Positions 40,356-49,477 of a DNA stretch of 64,000 bases are shown piece after piece (positions within the stretch are counted from its first letter, which is position 1; the number at the start of each line of letters is the position of its first letter). The notes beneath the pieces are model-generated. The model did no database searches. It was not told the DNA's origin and worked only from the letters and a program-made list of their open reading frames with translations. The translations under genes were made by a program, and so were the position numbers. Origin of the DNA: Pectobacterium carotovorum (GTDB taxonomy: Bacteria > Pseudomonadota > Gammaproteobacteria > Enterobacterales > Enterobacteriaceae); contig CP066552.1 of NCBI GenBank assembly GCA_016415585.1, positions 2,604,001 through 2,668,000 of the forward strand, read 5' to 3'.

Positions 40356-40721
40356 AGTCACGCCCTATTTTCCCAGCAGGTGAAATTATTCTGGGCATTA
40401 TGCCTGAAAAAATAAAATAAAAAACACTTTATTAAAATTAACAAGACAGAAGTTAAATAGTCAACAAAAATTTAAACATCTGTTATTGATATTTATTATC
40501 AATTAAGAATGGATTTTAATATATTATTGCGAATCATTTTTATTATCAAAAAATAACAGCCGCGATCTATATCCGTTATGCCATATCTGTATTAAAAATG
40601 ATTCCCATTTCGTAATGAGAATAATAAACATCCACATGATAAGGTGAACACTTGCCATTTCCCTGTCGCTACCTTACCGTAGCACACATCAGTCTGTGAT
40701 CAATCAGCAGGGGAAAGTGGT
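40356..40721. promoter_or_regulatory. ftnA-holE divergent spacer with Fur-like box
   Basis: This AT-rich 366-base spacer carries the promoters of two divergent genes. GCGAATCATTTTTATTATC (40529-40547) matches the 19-base Fur consensus at about 13 positions. A second AATGATTCCCATT-type sequence follows near 40597. Binding is only a possibility. Confidence 0.4.
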
Positions 40722-40952
40722 ATGGGATACAATCTGGCAGAGTTGTCCAAAGAGGATATGGATAAAGTTAACGTCGATCTGGCGGCATCAGGCGTTGCCT
40801 TCAAAGAACGTTACAATATGCCAGTCATTCCAGAGGCTATTGAGAGAGAACAGCCTAAGCATCTGCACAACTACTTTCGCGAACGCGTGATGTTTTATCG
40901 CCAGCGTTCACTACAGTTCTCACGTTTACCCTACGAACCTAAGTCTAAATAG
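40722..40952 (+). CDS. holE: DNA polymerase III theta subunit
   Basis: Theta binds and stabilises the epsilon proofreading subunit in the polymerase III core. The 76 residues equal the E. coli length. The sequence is clearly Hol[21 protein letters not shown] (about 12-31), then [16 protein letters not shown] and the ending [15 protein letters not shown] is placed 8 bases before the ATG. The gene is monocistronic and followed by an ERIC copy. Confidence 0.96.
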   Translation: MGYNLAELSKEDMDKVNVDLAASGVAFKERYNMPVIPEAIEREQPKHLHNYFRERVMFYRQRSLQFSRLPYEPKSK

Positions 40953-40983
40953 CGACTTCTCCTCGCTTCACGCTAAGATTATT

Positions 40984-41120
40984 TATACCCTAAATAATTC
41001 GAGTTTCAGGACAAATGTTAATGTTTGAATAACGTAAAGCGTTGGCCCGATGAGGCGAGGCACACGTAAGTGTGCCGAGTATCGTAGCAAACACGTATGC
41101 AGCTTGACGTATGACGGATA
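40984..41120 (+). repeat. ERIC element with altered core (137 bp)
   Basis: The terminus TATACCCTAAATAATTCGAG at the left and CAGCTTGACGTATGACGGATA at the right are clear. The standard CCCCAGGAG core is replaced by a different insert (GTTTGAATAACGTAAAGCG) and a short GGCACAC/GTGTGCC hairpin. Confidence 0.8.
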
Positions 41121-41252
41121 AACCTTGGAAAACATCTCTTTCCACGGTTTACATTCTTACACAGCAAAAACAATTTTCTGCTTGCATATCTGCCCGCACA
41201 GGAGGTTAATGAAATGGCAACCTACCCTTTTATTTATCAAACGAGGCAAGAT

Positions 41253-41363
41253 ATGAGTAAAGGACTGGATAGCAAAAAAAACAGTAAGAAGAAGCCTCTG
41301 AAGACGGTCGCCGAAAAGCGGGCCGACAAAAGAGCGAAGAAAATTCAGGCGGATATTAACTAG
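41253..41363 (+). CDS. Small basic 36-residue ORF
   Basis: An ATG preceded by GAGGCAAG at good spacing opens a 36-codon frame. It begins MSKGLDSKKNSKKKPLKT and ends ADKRAKKIQADIN, with 14 Lys or Arg residues. The composition and the ribosome-binding site suggest a real small protein; I do not recognise its family with certainty. It lies between an ERIC element and a strong bidirectional terminator. Confidence 0.6.
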   Translation: MSKGLDSKKNSKKKPLKTVAEKRADKRAKKIQADIN

Positions 41364-41520
41364 GTACTGATAACCTAATCTTTGGTAACCGAAGTAATGT
41401 ACAATTCCAATCAAGTAAATCGAAAGTGGTTTTACCCAATTGGCTGTAATTTAAATTGTATAATTGCCTGTTTTTGGGATATTCACTCCAGCAACAAAGG
41501 CAGATGAAATATACAGGATT

Positions 41521-41556
41521 GAAAATTAGCGACCATACCTTAGGTCGCTAATTTTC
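41521..41556. terminator. Bidirectional terminator near yciY
   Basis: GAAAATTAGCGACC and GGTCGCTAATTTTC form a perfect 14-bp stem with an 8-base loop and T/A-rich flanks on both sides. It lies 10 bases beyond the yciY stop. Confidence 0.85.
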
Positions 41557-41564
41557 TCACTGGC

Positions 41565-41741
41565 TTACCAGTCGTAGGTTACCGCATAGAGTAATGCCCG
41601 ACGCTTATGCTTTTGCTGCAAATAACGGGCAGAGCGAATATGGCGATACGTACGTGATTGAGCCTCCAACCAGCGACTTCTTCGACGTTGAACCTGACGT
41701 AACATCCGCCAGCGCCCCACTTCATTCCGACTGCGTTTCAT
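41565..41741 (-). CDS. yciY: Small basic protein YciY
   Basis: A 58-codon gene whose product begins MKRSRNEVGRWRMLRQ and continues RRRSRWLEAQSR, matching the small E. coli protein YciY over its first 30 residues. It is very rich in Arg. Function is unknown. The stop codon is followed at once by a perfect terminator, which supports expression. Confidence 0.88.
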   Translation of the reverse strand: MKRSRNEVGRWRMLRQVQRRRSRWLEAQSRTYRHIRSARYLQQKHKRRALLYAVTYDW

Positions 41742-42036
41742 TATGCAACTCTTGTTAATACACTCGCACTACGCATTATACCCCCCTAATACGTGATGAC
41801 AATCAGTGAGTCGCCCTATCCGTTTTTGTTCCATCATACCCGTGATATCGTGGCTTATATCGAACAGCGTTGGACCATCTGATTCTGCGCTCCTAGCATG
41901 AAGAAATGGCTACCTTGTCATAAAAAAACTGGCAGGCATACCGCCGACAGGTGTATTGGTTCACTCAGGAACTGGTGCTGCTGAAAGCGAGTAAGAGCGT
42001 GCGATGCCATACGGCATCGCACATTCACAACGGTGG

Positions 42037-43356
42037 TTAGCGGATAGCACGTTTTAATATACGATTGGCACCACTCAGAAAATCATCAGCAACTTTATTC
42101 ACTTCGCCATTGCCGTAGTCCAGCTTTTGCAGACTTGTTGTCCACAACTGTACTAACTCCTGATTTTCCATAAACGGTGAAACAGGCACTTTCGATGCGG
42201 GCTGTTCCGCTGCTGCCCGATACGCGTTCGCTAACAGGTTACCGGGATTGATCACACCGATACCCTCCAGCAATTTCTGCGCTTTCGGGTTGGCTGGCAT
42301 CCCGTTTTGCAATCCTACGGCTTTAACGCCTTCCGGGTTGCTCAGCATAAAACTCATCAGCATCGCCGCTTCCTTAGGATGCTTACTGTTCTTGCTGATG
42401 GCGAACAGCGAAGACGGTTTGGTGGTCAACCCAGAATCTTTAGCGTCTGGCATGGTGAGGAACGGCCCCGTTTCCAACACAGCATCCTTTGGCATATTAC
42501 TGGAGTAGGTATAGATGGCAGAATCCCATAAATACATGCCAGCTAATTCGCCGTTAATCCAGGGGCGAATCTCATAGACGTTGGTACGCCCGAACGAGGA
42601 GAAATAACGCTGATCGGGTATCACATGGAAATCAACCAATTTTTTGTAAAAGCCGAAGAGTTCTCGTACCTGATCGCGGCTATAGGCAATACTCTGTTTC
42701 TTTTCATCAATCAGATCGATGTCGTATTTTTGTGCCATATAGCTACGGCCAAGTGTGAGAATATCCAGCACATCACTTGCCCCCTGAGCAACGCCGAGCG
42801 GGTAATAGTTATCACCCAGTTTTTGTTTAAACACCGGGCCTGCGGCAAATAGCTCATCCCAAGTTTTCGGGTAGGCAACACCTGCCTTGTCCCAGGTGGT
42901 TTTATTGTAAATCATGCTGCGAGACGTCATCGAAATCGGCAGGCCTTGCAGCTTCCCTTTTACATCAGACGTTTTCAGGTAGTTCGGTGGGAAATCTCCC
43001 AGTTCCAGAATGTCTTTTTGTTTGTTTAAATCATAAAAACCGTCACCATTGCGGGAAAATTGCGGCAGCCAGTTCCAATCAATGCGAATGACATCAGGTT
43101 CTTGCCCCCCGGCCATCTGTGTTGACAGGCGGGAAAGGTAGCCGTCCCAGCCAGCATATTCGGCTTTGACGGTAATCGTCGGGTTGGCTTTTTGGAACGC
43201 GTTAATAGCAGCGAGTGTTGCCTCATGCCGCTGATTGCCACCCCACCAAGAGATACGGATCTCGGCAGCATCAGCAGAGTGAGAGAATGCCGCGCCCACG
43301 GGAAGCGCAGCACAGAGCAGGAGTAGGTGAGATAATTTGTTCCGTGTTTTCGCCAT
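42037..43356 (-). CDS. ABC sugar-binding protein (TogB/YcjN-like)
   Basis: A 439-residue periplasmic solute-binding protein of the CUT1 carbohydrate type. A signal peptide covers about 1-30 (HLLLLCAALPVGAAF). The mature start EIRISWWGGNQRHEATLAAI and GQEPDVIRIDWNWLPQFSR resemble TogB, which binds oligogalacturonides in soft-rot bacteria, and YcjN. The assignment to pectin fragments is inference. No permease or ATPase gene adjoins; it must use a transporter encoded elsewhere or be an orphan. It lies about 110 bases downstream of an oxidoreductase gene on the same strand. Confidence 0.85.
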   Translation of the reverse strand: MAKTRNKLSHLLLLCAALPVGAAFSHSADAAEIRISWWGGNQRHEATLAAINAFQKANPTITVKAEYAGWDGYLSRLSTQMAGGQEPDVIRIDWNWLPQFSRNGDGFYDLNKQKDILELGDFPPNYLKTSDVKGKLQGLPISMTSRSMIYNKTTWDKAGVAYPKTWDELFAAGPVFKQKLGDNYYPLGVAQGASDVLDILTLGRSYMAQKYDIDLIDEKKQSIAYSRDQVRELFGFYKKLVDFHVIPDQRYFSSFGRTNVYEIRPWINGELAGMYLWDSAIYTYSSNMPKDAVLETGPFLTMPDAKDSGLTTKPSSLFAISKNSKHPKEAAMLMSFMLSNPEGVKAVGLQNGMPANPKAQKLLEGIGVINPGNLLANAYRAAAEQPASKVPVSPFMENQELVQLWTTSLQKLDYGNGEVNKVADDFLSGANRILKRAIR

Positions 43357-43466
43357 AATAGAACCCTTATAATAGTATTCGGAGGTTTCCACCTGCTGCC
43401 CTTTTAGGGGCAAACAGGTACTACGGATGCGGAAGCATTTGCTGCCTGAAATGGCAGGTATTTTGA

Positions 43467-44762
43467 TTAATTCCCTCTTTTCAGGTTGACGGCCAGTTCG
43501 CTTATTTTCACTGGCAGTTCGGTGCGTAATGATCGATTGGCAGCGATGCCAGTTAAAATAGACATTGCCCCATCACGATAATCTGCTGCGCGATGTAATG
43601 GATCGGGTTCCGGTGTACCAAACAGATCGTTTAACATGACCTGATCGCCGCCGCCGTGTCCGCCCGCTTTAAATTCAACCGGTACGACATAAGGCTCGTC
43701 GAACATCGGATAGATCTTTATTTCACATTCATTCAGCGCACCTTCATCCTCTTTTTGTCCGCCTCCGTTTACATAAGATTTTTCTACCAGTTTCATTTCC
43801 AATCGGCCTTTGCTGCCATTAAATACCACATTCAACCCTTCCCAGGGCAAATAGGCATTTAATGAATAGGTCATGATGGCTTTACTCTTATAACGCACCA
43901 CAACAGCCAATACATCTTCGATATTAATGCCATCATCGAACACGCTTTTATCACGGTAATAACCATCTTCATGTTCGGCATTTAAATATAATGCCGTCAG
44001 CTGTTCGCTTTGATTCATATGCAGCGCAAACGGGTCGTTCTCTGCCGCAGGACTATTGTGTGAACGTGAATAAAACTCTGTGACGCCGCGCGCTTCAGCA
44101 TTGGCTTTCCCATAAAAACGCAAATCGCCTTGTGCGTAAACCGTTTCTGGTTCACTATTCAACCAAAAATTTACCAGATCAAAATGGTGAGTGGATTTAT
44201 GCACCAATAGTCCACCGCTATTGCGTTTATCACGGTGCCAGCGACGGAAATAATCCGCCCCGTGCTCGGTATTCAACAGCCACTCGAAATGAACAGAATA
44301 AACTTCACCAATCAGCCCTGCGGCAATTAATTCACGGACTTTACTGTGATGTGGTGCGTAGCGGTAATTAAAGGTCACGCGTAATTTACGTCCGGTACGG
44401 TTAATCGCATCAATAATCGCCTGACATTTCTTTTCATCGATCGTCATCGGCTTTTCACTGATGACATCGCACCCTAATTCCATTGCCCGGATAATATAGT
44501 GATGATGCGTCCGGTCTATAGACGTAACAATAACAATGTCGGGCTTGGTTTCCGCGATCATCTGCTCAAACCGATCGGCGTGATACATCACGACATTGTC
44601 ATGTCCAAATTTATGGACAATCTGGTTGGCGTAATTCATTCGCGTCTGGTTTGTATCGCAAAAAGCAACAAACTGTCCCTGATCCTGATAATCCCGGGCA
44701 ATAGATTCCAGATAAAGGCCTGCACGCCCCCCTGTTCCCACTACGGCATATTTCTTTTTCAT
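43467..44762 (-). CDS. Gfo/Idh/MocA family oxidoreductase
   Basis: A 431-residue NAD(P)-dependent sugar dehydrogenase-like protein. The Rossmann motif GTGGRAGLYLESIA is near residue 8-21. The conserved SEKPMT (catalytic-type EKP Lys) lies near 101. The substrate-binding half contains GGLLVHKSTHHFDLVNFW near 188-205. The likely substrate is a sugar or sugar acid. Two starts are possible: ATG at 44771 (GGAGG only 2 bases away) or ATG at 44762 (11 bases); I use the latter because homology begins at MKKKYAVVG. It probably forms a unit with the sugar-binding protein. Confidence 0.85.
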   Translation of the reverse strand: MKKKYAVVGTGGRAGLYLESIARDYQDQGQFVAFCDTNQTRMNYANQIVHKFGHDNVVMYHADRFEQMIAETKPDIVIVTSIDRTHHHYIIRAMELGCDVISEKPMTIDEKKCQAIIDAINRTGRKLRVTFNYRYAPHHSKVRELIAAGLIGEVYSVHFEWLLNTEHGADYFRRWHRDKRNSGGLLVHKSTHHFDLVNFWLNSEPETVYAQGDLRFYGKANAEARGVTEFYSRSHNSPAAENDPFALHMNQSEQLTALYLNAEHEDGYYRDKSVFDDGINIEDVLAVVVRYKSKAIMTYSLNAYLPWEGLNVVFNGSKGRLEMKLVEKSYVNGGGQKEDEGALNECEIKIYPMFDEPYVVPVEFKAGGHGGGDQVMLNDLFGTPEPDPLHRAADYRDGAMSILTGIAANRSLRTELPVKISELAVNLKRGN

Positions 44763-45235
44763 TCTGTGCATTTCCTCCAAATAACATAGAGCACATAAAA
44801 AATAGAGCATACCAGCACCGCTCACCTTCACATTATTGCCATATAATGATGTGATCTGGCAGTAGAATGAAGATTGACATGCTCCATCTCTCATAAATAA
44901 AAATTGAGTAATTACTATATTACTGTTTGATTTTTTTAATAATATTAGACGCAGCTTATCCCCCTCACGTCAAATCTGCATCGACTTTCTTAAGTACTCA
45001 TCCACCAATGGTGGTTCTTCTGGAATGGCGTTGCCGACGCATTCAAAGCTCATCAACCTTGCCAGACATGAAAATACACCGGAGGCACAGGGCTACGATC
45101 GCAATGGCTTTCTCTTTTTCCACATCACCACGTGACATCTCTCGCATTTTATTTTCAATCCGCCCGATGATGTCGGATAATCAACATGTCACTCATGAGA
45201 GAAGCAAGAAAGCGATAAGCGCGTAAGGAATCACT
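44763..45235. other. Spacer upstream of the dehydrogenase and ogt
   Basis: About 470 bases between divergent genes. A 99-codon plus-strand frame exists but has no recognisable family, poor composition and no ribosome-binding site, so I do not call it. The region presumably holds the promoters of both genes. Confidence 0.4.
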
Positions 45236-45772
45236 ATGCAGACTTTTTTTCAGGACACTATGGCAACTCCGCTCGGGGAGTTATTGATTATTGCGGATGA
45301 AAATAATCATTTGCGTGCCGTCGAGTGGCGCGAGTATGAAGACGATTTATTTCGCTCACTCAATCGCAGTTATCGAAATGATCCCTTTTCGTTACAGCCG
45401 CGCCATAATCCCGGTGGCCTGACAGACCGTCTGCAACGCTATTTTGAGGGTGAATTAGCGATTATTGATACGCTGCCCGTCGCTTCTGTAGGAACCGAAT
45501 TTCAACAACAGGTTTGGCAGGAATTACGAAAAATTCCCTGTGGAGAAATTACCACGTACGGCGAACTTGCGACGCTGCTGGGACGCCCTGGCGCAGCGCG
45601 TGCGGTCGGCATGGCAAACGGCTCAAACCCTGTTAGCATCGTGGTCCCGTGCCATCGTGTCATCGGTACTGGTGGCGCACTGACGGGCTATGCGGGTGGT
45701 ATTCATCGTAAGCAATGGCTGCTGGCTCACGAAGGATATTTACCTCAACAGCTCTTTACTTCAACAGAATAG
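45236..45772 (+). CDS. ogt: Methylated-DNA-protein-cysteine methyltransferase Ogt
   Basis: Ogt removes O6-alkylguanine and O4-alkylthymine lesions by suicide transfer to its own Cys. The 178 residues compare with 171 in E. coli. The active site IVVPCHRVIG is near 139-148. The DNA-binding helix region GRPGAARAVGMANGSNP precedes it. AAGGAA precedes the ATG. It lies upstream of fnr in the same order and direction as in E. coli. Confidence 0.96.
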   Translation: MQTFFQDTMATPLGELLIIADENNHLRAVEWREYEDDLFRSLNRSYRNDPFSLQPRHNPGGLTDRLQRYFEGELAIIDTLPVASVGTEFQQQVWQELRKIPCGEITTYGELATLLGRPGAARAVGMANGSNPVSIVVPCHRVIGTGGALTGYAGGIHRKQWLLAHEGYLPQQLFTSTE

Positions 45773-46020
45773 TTTACCGTTATAATTTTTGCGCTTCGCG
45801 ACACACGAAATTGCCCTCCGAATTGCTTATCACAGTAAGTGATTCGGATTAATCAATGTGTTAACCGTTCGGTAACGTAATGAACGAAAATATTATCTCC
45901 TCGCGGGTCTTATATATCGGAATATTTTCCAGCAAAATCGAAAAATTATAGTTAGTTCACTATTTATTGGCCTATTCCCGTGATTGCCGGTCTTATCATG
46001 GCCGATAAAAGCTGTTAAAA

Positions 46021-46034
46021 TTGACCAATATCAA
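46021..46034. promoter_or_regulatory. FNR box upstream of fnr
   Basis: TTGACCAATATCAA fits the FNR consensus TTGAT-N4-ATCAA with one mismatch. It ends 20 bases before the fnr start codon, consistent with the autorepression known for E. coli fnr. Confidence 0.75.
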
Positions 46035-46054
46035 TTATTGCCTGAGCAAAGCCT

Positions 46055-46801
46055 ATGATCCCGGAAAAGCGAATTATCCGACGCATCCAGTCTGGCGGTT
46101 GTGCAATCCACTGTCAGGATTGCAGTATCAGTCAGCTATGCATCCCTTTCACCCTGAATGAACACGAGCTCGATCAGCTCGACAACATCATCGAAAGGAA
46201 GAAGCCTATCCAGAAGGGGCAAGCACTGTTTAAAGCAGGCGATGAATTGAGATCGCTGTACGCCATCCGTTCCGGTACGATAAAAAGCTATACCATTACG
46301 GAGCAAGGCGACGAGCAGATCACTGGTTTTCATCTGGCGGGTGACTTAGTGGGCTTTGATGCGATCGGTACTGCCCAACATCCGAGCTTTGCGCAGGCGC
46401 TGGAAACGTCAATGGTATGCGAAATTCCTTTCGAGACGCTGGACGATCTCTCCGGGAAAATGCCTAACCTGCGTCAGCAGATGATGCGCCTGATGAGCGG
46501 TGAAATCCGTGGAGATCAGGACATGATTCTGCTGCTGTCGAAGAAGAACGCTGAAGAGCGCCTGGCGGCGTTTATCTACAACCTCTCCCGCCGTTTTGCT
46601 CAGCGCGGTTTCTCGCCGCGTGAATTCCGTCTGACCATGACGCGCGGTGATATCGGTAACTATCTGGGACTAACCGTTGAAACCATCAGCCGCTTGCTAG
46701 GGCGTTTCCAGAAAAGCGGTACGCTGGCAGTAAAAGGGAAATACATCACGATCGAGAATATTGATGCGCTTTCCGAATTAGCCGGCTCATCGCGTAAATA
46801 A
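46055..46801 (+). CDS. fnr: Oxygen-responsive regulator FNR
   Basis: FNR switches transcription to anaerobic metabolism by assembling an oxygen-labile [4Fe-4S] cluster. The 248 residues compare with 250 in E. coli. Cluster cysteines are at 20, 23 and 29 in [11 protein letters not shown], with the fourth in SMVCEIP near 122. The cyclic-nucleotide-type sensor barrel covers about 50-140. The C-terminal helix-turn-helix contains [15 protein letters not shown] near 205-220, whose ETISR recognition helix reads the FNR box. Confidence 0.98.
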   Translation: MIPEKRIIRRIQSGGCAIHCQDCSISQLCIPFTLNEHELDQLDNIIERKKPIQKGQALFKAGDELRSLYAIRSGTIKSYTITEQGDEQITGFHLAGDLVGFDAIGTAQHPSFAQALETSMVCEIPFETLDDLSGKMPNLRQQMMRLMSGEIRGDQDMILLLSKKNAEERLAAFIYNLSRRFAQRGFSPREFRLTMTRGDIGNYLGLTVETISRLLGRFQKSGTLAVKGKYITIENIDALSELAGSSRK

Positions 46802-46990
46802 TCTTTCCCGCCTAACTATTTGATGTTGCCACTTTTTCTGCTGTGGCAACGTCAGTATTCTCCTTCCTTTCCGCGTCATTCGTGATATTTCCTATTTTGT
46901 CATTCTGCTGCTTATCTCTGTTGTTCAAAACGATTCCATTGCGGTACTCTTGATTTACAGGCTGTAGAGTAACAGCTGTTTGGAGGAGCT

Positions 46991-47941
46991 ATGGCAAAGT
47001 ATCAGAACTTACTGGTAGCTATTGACCCAAATCAGGATGACCAACCAGCACTGCGCCGGGCAGTTTACCTGGTTCAGCGGCTTGGCGGCCGTATCAAGGC
47101 ATTTCTGCCGATTTATGATTTCTCTTATGAAATGACAACCCTGCTTTCTCCCGATGAACGGGTGGAAATGCGTCAGGGCGTTATTCAGCAACGGACTGAG
47201 TGGATTGCGGAACAGTGCAAATACTACCTTGACGCTGGCGTTTCGATAGAAATCAAAGTGGTCTGGCACAATAAGCCCTTTGAAGCCATTATTCGGGAAG
47301 TCATTTCCGGACAACATGACCTGTTGTTGAAAATGGCACATCAGCACGATCGGCTGGAAGCGGTTATCTTTACGCCAACCGACTGGCAGCTACTGCGCAA
47401 ATGCCCCTGCCCCGTGTGGATGGTGAAAGATCAGCCCTGGCCAGTCGAAGGTCGTGCGCTGGTTGCCGTCAATCTGGCCAGCGAAGACCCTTATCACGAT
47501 CCACTCAATATCAAACTGGTATCGGAAACGCTGGAGCTGGCGCAGCAGGTTGATCAGACCGAGGTTCATCTGGTCGGAGCCTACCCGGTTACCCCCATCA
47601 ATATTGCCATTGAACTGCCTGATTTCGATCCCAGCGTCTACAACGATGCGATTCGAGGCCAGCATCTTATCGCGATGAAATCGCTACGGCAGAAATTCGG
47701 CCTGGATGAACGCGTAACGCACGTAGAAAAAGGGTTGCCGGAAGAAGTGATTCCCGATCTGGCGGAGCATCTGCAGGCGGGCGTCGTGGTATTAGGCTCG
47801 CTGGGTAGAACCGGCCTTTCCGCTGCCTTTATCGGCAATACCGTCGAGCATGTGATCGATCACTTGAAGTGCGATTTACTTGCGATCAAACCCGATGATT
47901 TCGTGTCACCGATTACGTTAGAAGACGGTGATAACAGCTAA
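46991..47941 (+). CDS. uspE: Universal stress protein E
   Basis: A tandem universal-stress protein of 316 residues with two Usp domains (about 3-150 and 155-305). The first starts [20 protein letters not shown]. The second carries [19 protein letters not shown], a nucleotide-binding-type GXXG loop. E. coli UspE affects motility, adhesion and stress survival. GGAGGAG precedes the ATG. It follows fnr as in E. coli. Confidence 0.96.
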   Translation: MAKYQNLLVAIDPNQDDQPALRRAVYLVQRLGGRIKAFLPIYDFSYEMTTLLSPDERVEMRQGVIQQRTEWIAEQCKYYLDAGVSIEIKVVWHNKPFEAIIREVISGQHDLLLKMAHQHDRLEAVIFTPTDWQLLRKCPCPVWMVKDQPWPVEGRALVAVNLASEDPYHDPLNIKLVSETLELAQQVDQTEVHLVGAYPVTPINIAIELPDFDPSVYNDAIRGQHLIAMKSLRQKFGLDERVTHVEKGLPEEVIPDLAEHLQAGVVVLGSLGRTGLSAAFIGNTVEHVIDHLKCDLLAIKPDDFVSPITLEDGDNS

Positions 47942-47967
47942 TTGCTCGTTTCATCTCGCTCAACATC

Positions 47968-48001
47968 AAATAATGCCAGCCTCCGTGCTGGCATTATTTT
48001 T
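47968..48001 (+). terminator. uspE terminator
   Basis: AATAATGCCAGC and GCTGGCATTATT form a 12-bp stem followed by T's, about 30 bases after uspE. Confidence 0.85.
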
Positions 48002-48031
48002 GGCGATGTCATGAAGCTATACCCGAGATGT

Positions 48032-48061
48032 AAAAAAGGGGCGATTTCGCCCCTTTCGTTT
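48032..48061 (-). terminator. pntAB terminator
   Basis: On the minus strand AAAGGGGCGA pairs with TCGCCCCTTT, followed by a T-run, 20 bases after the pntB stop. Confidence 0.85.
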
Positions 48062-48078
48062 TCTACTTCCTATCACGC

Positions 48079-49467
48079 TTACAGCGCTTTCAGAATCGCC
48101 TCAACGCTGTCTTTGGCATCGCCAAACAACATCTGCGTGTTCTCTTTAAAGAACAGCGGGTTCTGTACGCCAGCATAACCGGTATTCATAGAACGCTTGA
48201 ACACGATAACATTCTGCGCTTTCCACACTTCCAGCACTGGCATGCCAGCAATTGGGCTGTGTGGATCTTCTTGCGCTGCTGGGTTAACGGTGTCATTCGC
48301 ACCAATGACCAGCACAGTGTCGGTATCGGTGAAATCATCATTAATTTCATCCATTTCCAACACGATGTCGTAAGGGACTTTTGCTTCAGCCAACAGCACG
48401 TTCATATGACCAGGCAGACGCCCTGCAACCGGGTGAATACCAAAGCGAACGTTGATGCCACGCGCACGCAGTTTTGCGGTGATGTCATGCACGGGGTACT
48501 GCGCCTGCGCGACGGCCATACCGTATCCCGGCGTGATGATAACTGAAGTTGAGTTCTTGAGTAAATCAGCCACGTCTTCCGCTGAAGCCTCACGGTATTC
48601 ACCGACTTCTTCACTCTCACCAGAGGACACGCCATCCGTACCAAAACCACCGGCAATCACGCTGATAAAGGAACGGTTCATCGCTTTACACATGATGTAA
48701 GAAAGAATCGCACCAGAAGAACCCACCAGAGCACCGGTCACGATCAGCAGGTCATTGCTCAGCATGAAGCCCGCTGCCGCTGCCGCCCAACCGGAGTAGG
48801 AGTTCAGCATAGAAACGACGACTGGCATGTCCGCCCCGCCAATCGATGCAACCAGATGCCAGCCAAATACTAGTGCAATCGCCGTCATCAGAATCAGCGC
48901 CAGTACCTGCAACGCTACGCTGCCCGTATTGACGAAAACCAGCAACAGCAGGAAAGACACAACCAGCGCCGCCAGATTCATTTTATGGCGATGAGGCAGC
49001 ATCAATGGCTTGGAGGAGATATTGCCACGCAGTTTACCGAACGCGATCACCGAGCCCGTGAAGGTCACGGCACCGATGAAGATACCCAGGAAGACTTCCG
49101 TCAAATGGATATTGACCATCACCGGATCGGTAATTTCACCGTGATCGAGGAAACTGTTAAAGCCAACCAGCACCGCAGCCAAGCCCACAAAGCTGTGAAG
49201 AATCGCAACCAGTTCCGGCATTTCGGTCATTTCAACCTTACGCGCCAGATAAATACCGATTGATCCACCGATCGCCATCGCGACGATGATCCAACCCACG
49301 TTGCCAGAATCAGGCCCCAGTATCGTCGCGATCAGCGCAAGCGCCATACCGCTGATACCAAAGATGTTCCCTTGTTGCGACGTTTCGTGCTTGGACAATC
49401 CAGCCAAACTGAAAATAAAGAGAATTGCGGCAACAATGTATGCAGCAGTTACTAATCCACCAGACAT
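48079..49467 (-). CDS. pntB: NAD(P) transhydrogenase beta subunit
   Basis: PntB and PntA form the membrane-bound proton-translocating transhydrogenase that reduces NADP with NADH using the proton-motive force. The 462 residues equal the E. coli length. About nine membrane helices (1-260) are followed by the cytosolic NADP-binding domain III (about 285-462), with [10 protein letters not shown] near 316 and the [16 protein letters not shown] loop near 424. It starts 10 bases after pntA. Confidence 0.98.
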   Translation of the reverse strand: MSGGLVTAAYIVAAILFIFSLAGLSKHETSQQGNIFGISGMALALIATILGPDSGNVGWIIVAMAIGGSIGIYLARKVEMTEMPELVAILHSFVGLAAVLVGFNSFLDHGEITDPVMVNIHLTEVFLGIFIGAVTFTGSVIAFGKLRGNISSKPLMLPHRHKMNLAALVVSFLLLLVFVNTGSVALQVLALILMTAIALVFGWHLVASIGGADMPVVVSMLNSYSGWAAAAAGFMLSNDLLIVTGALVGSSGAILSYIMCKAMNRSFISVIAGGFGTDGVSSGESEEVGEYREASAEDVADLLKNSTSVIITPGYGMAVAQAQYPVHDITAKLRARGINVRFGIHPVAGRLPGHMNVLLAEAKVPYDIVLEMDEINDDFTDTDTVLVIGANDTVNPAAQEDPHSPIAGMPVLEVWKAQNVIVFKRSMNTGYAGVQNPLFFKENTQMLFGDAKDSVEAILKAL

Positions 49468-49477
49468 GTGTTACCCC

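Noticed and set aside
41998..42022. Palindrome GTGCGATGCC/GGCATCGCAC as terminator of the sugar-binding gene
   Set aside because: The stem is good and well placed, but no U-run follows on either strand, so I did not list it as a terminator.
41742..42036. Possible AraC-type fragment (RDIVAYIEQRW) before the sugar-binding gene
   Set aside because: Only about ten residues resemble the family; too short to support a pseudogene call.
44927..45226. 99-codon frame upstream of ogt
   Set aside because: Atypical composition, no ribosome-binding site and no recognisable motif.
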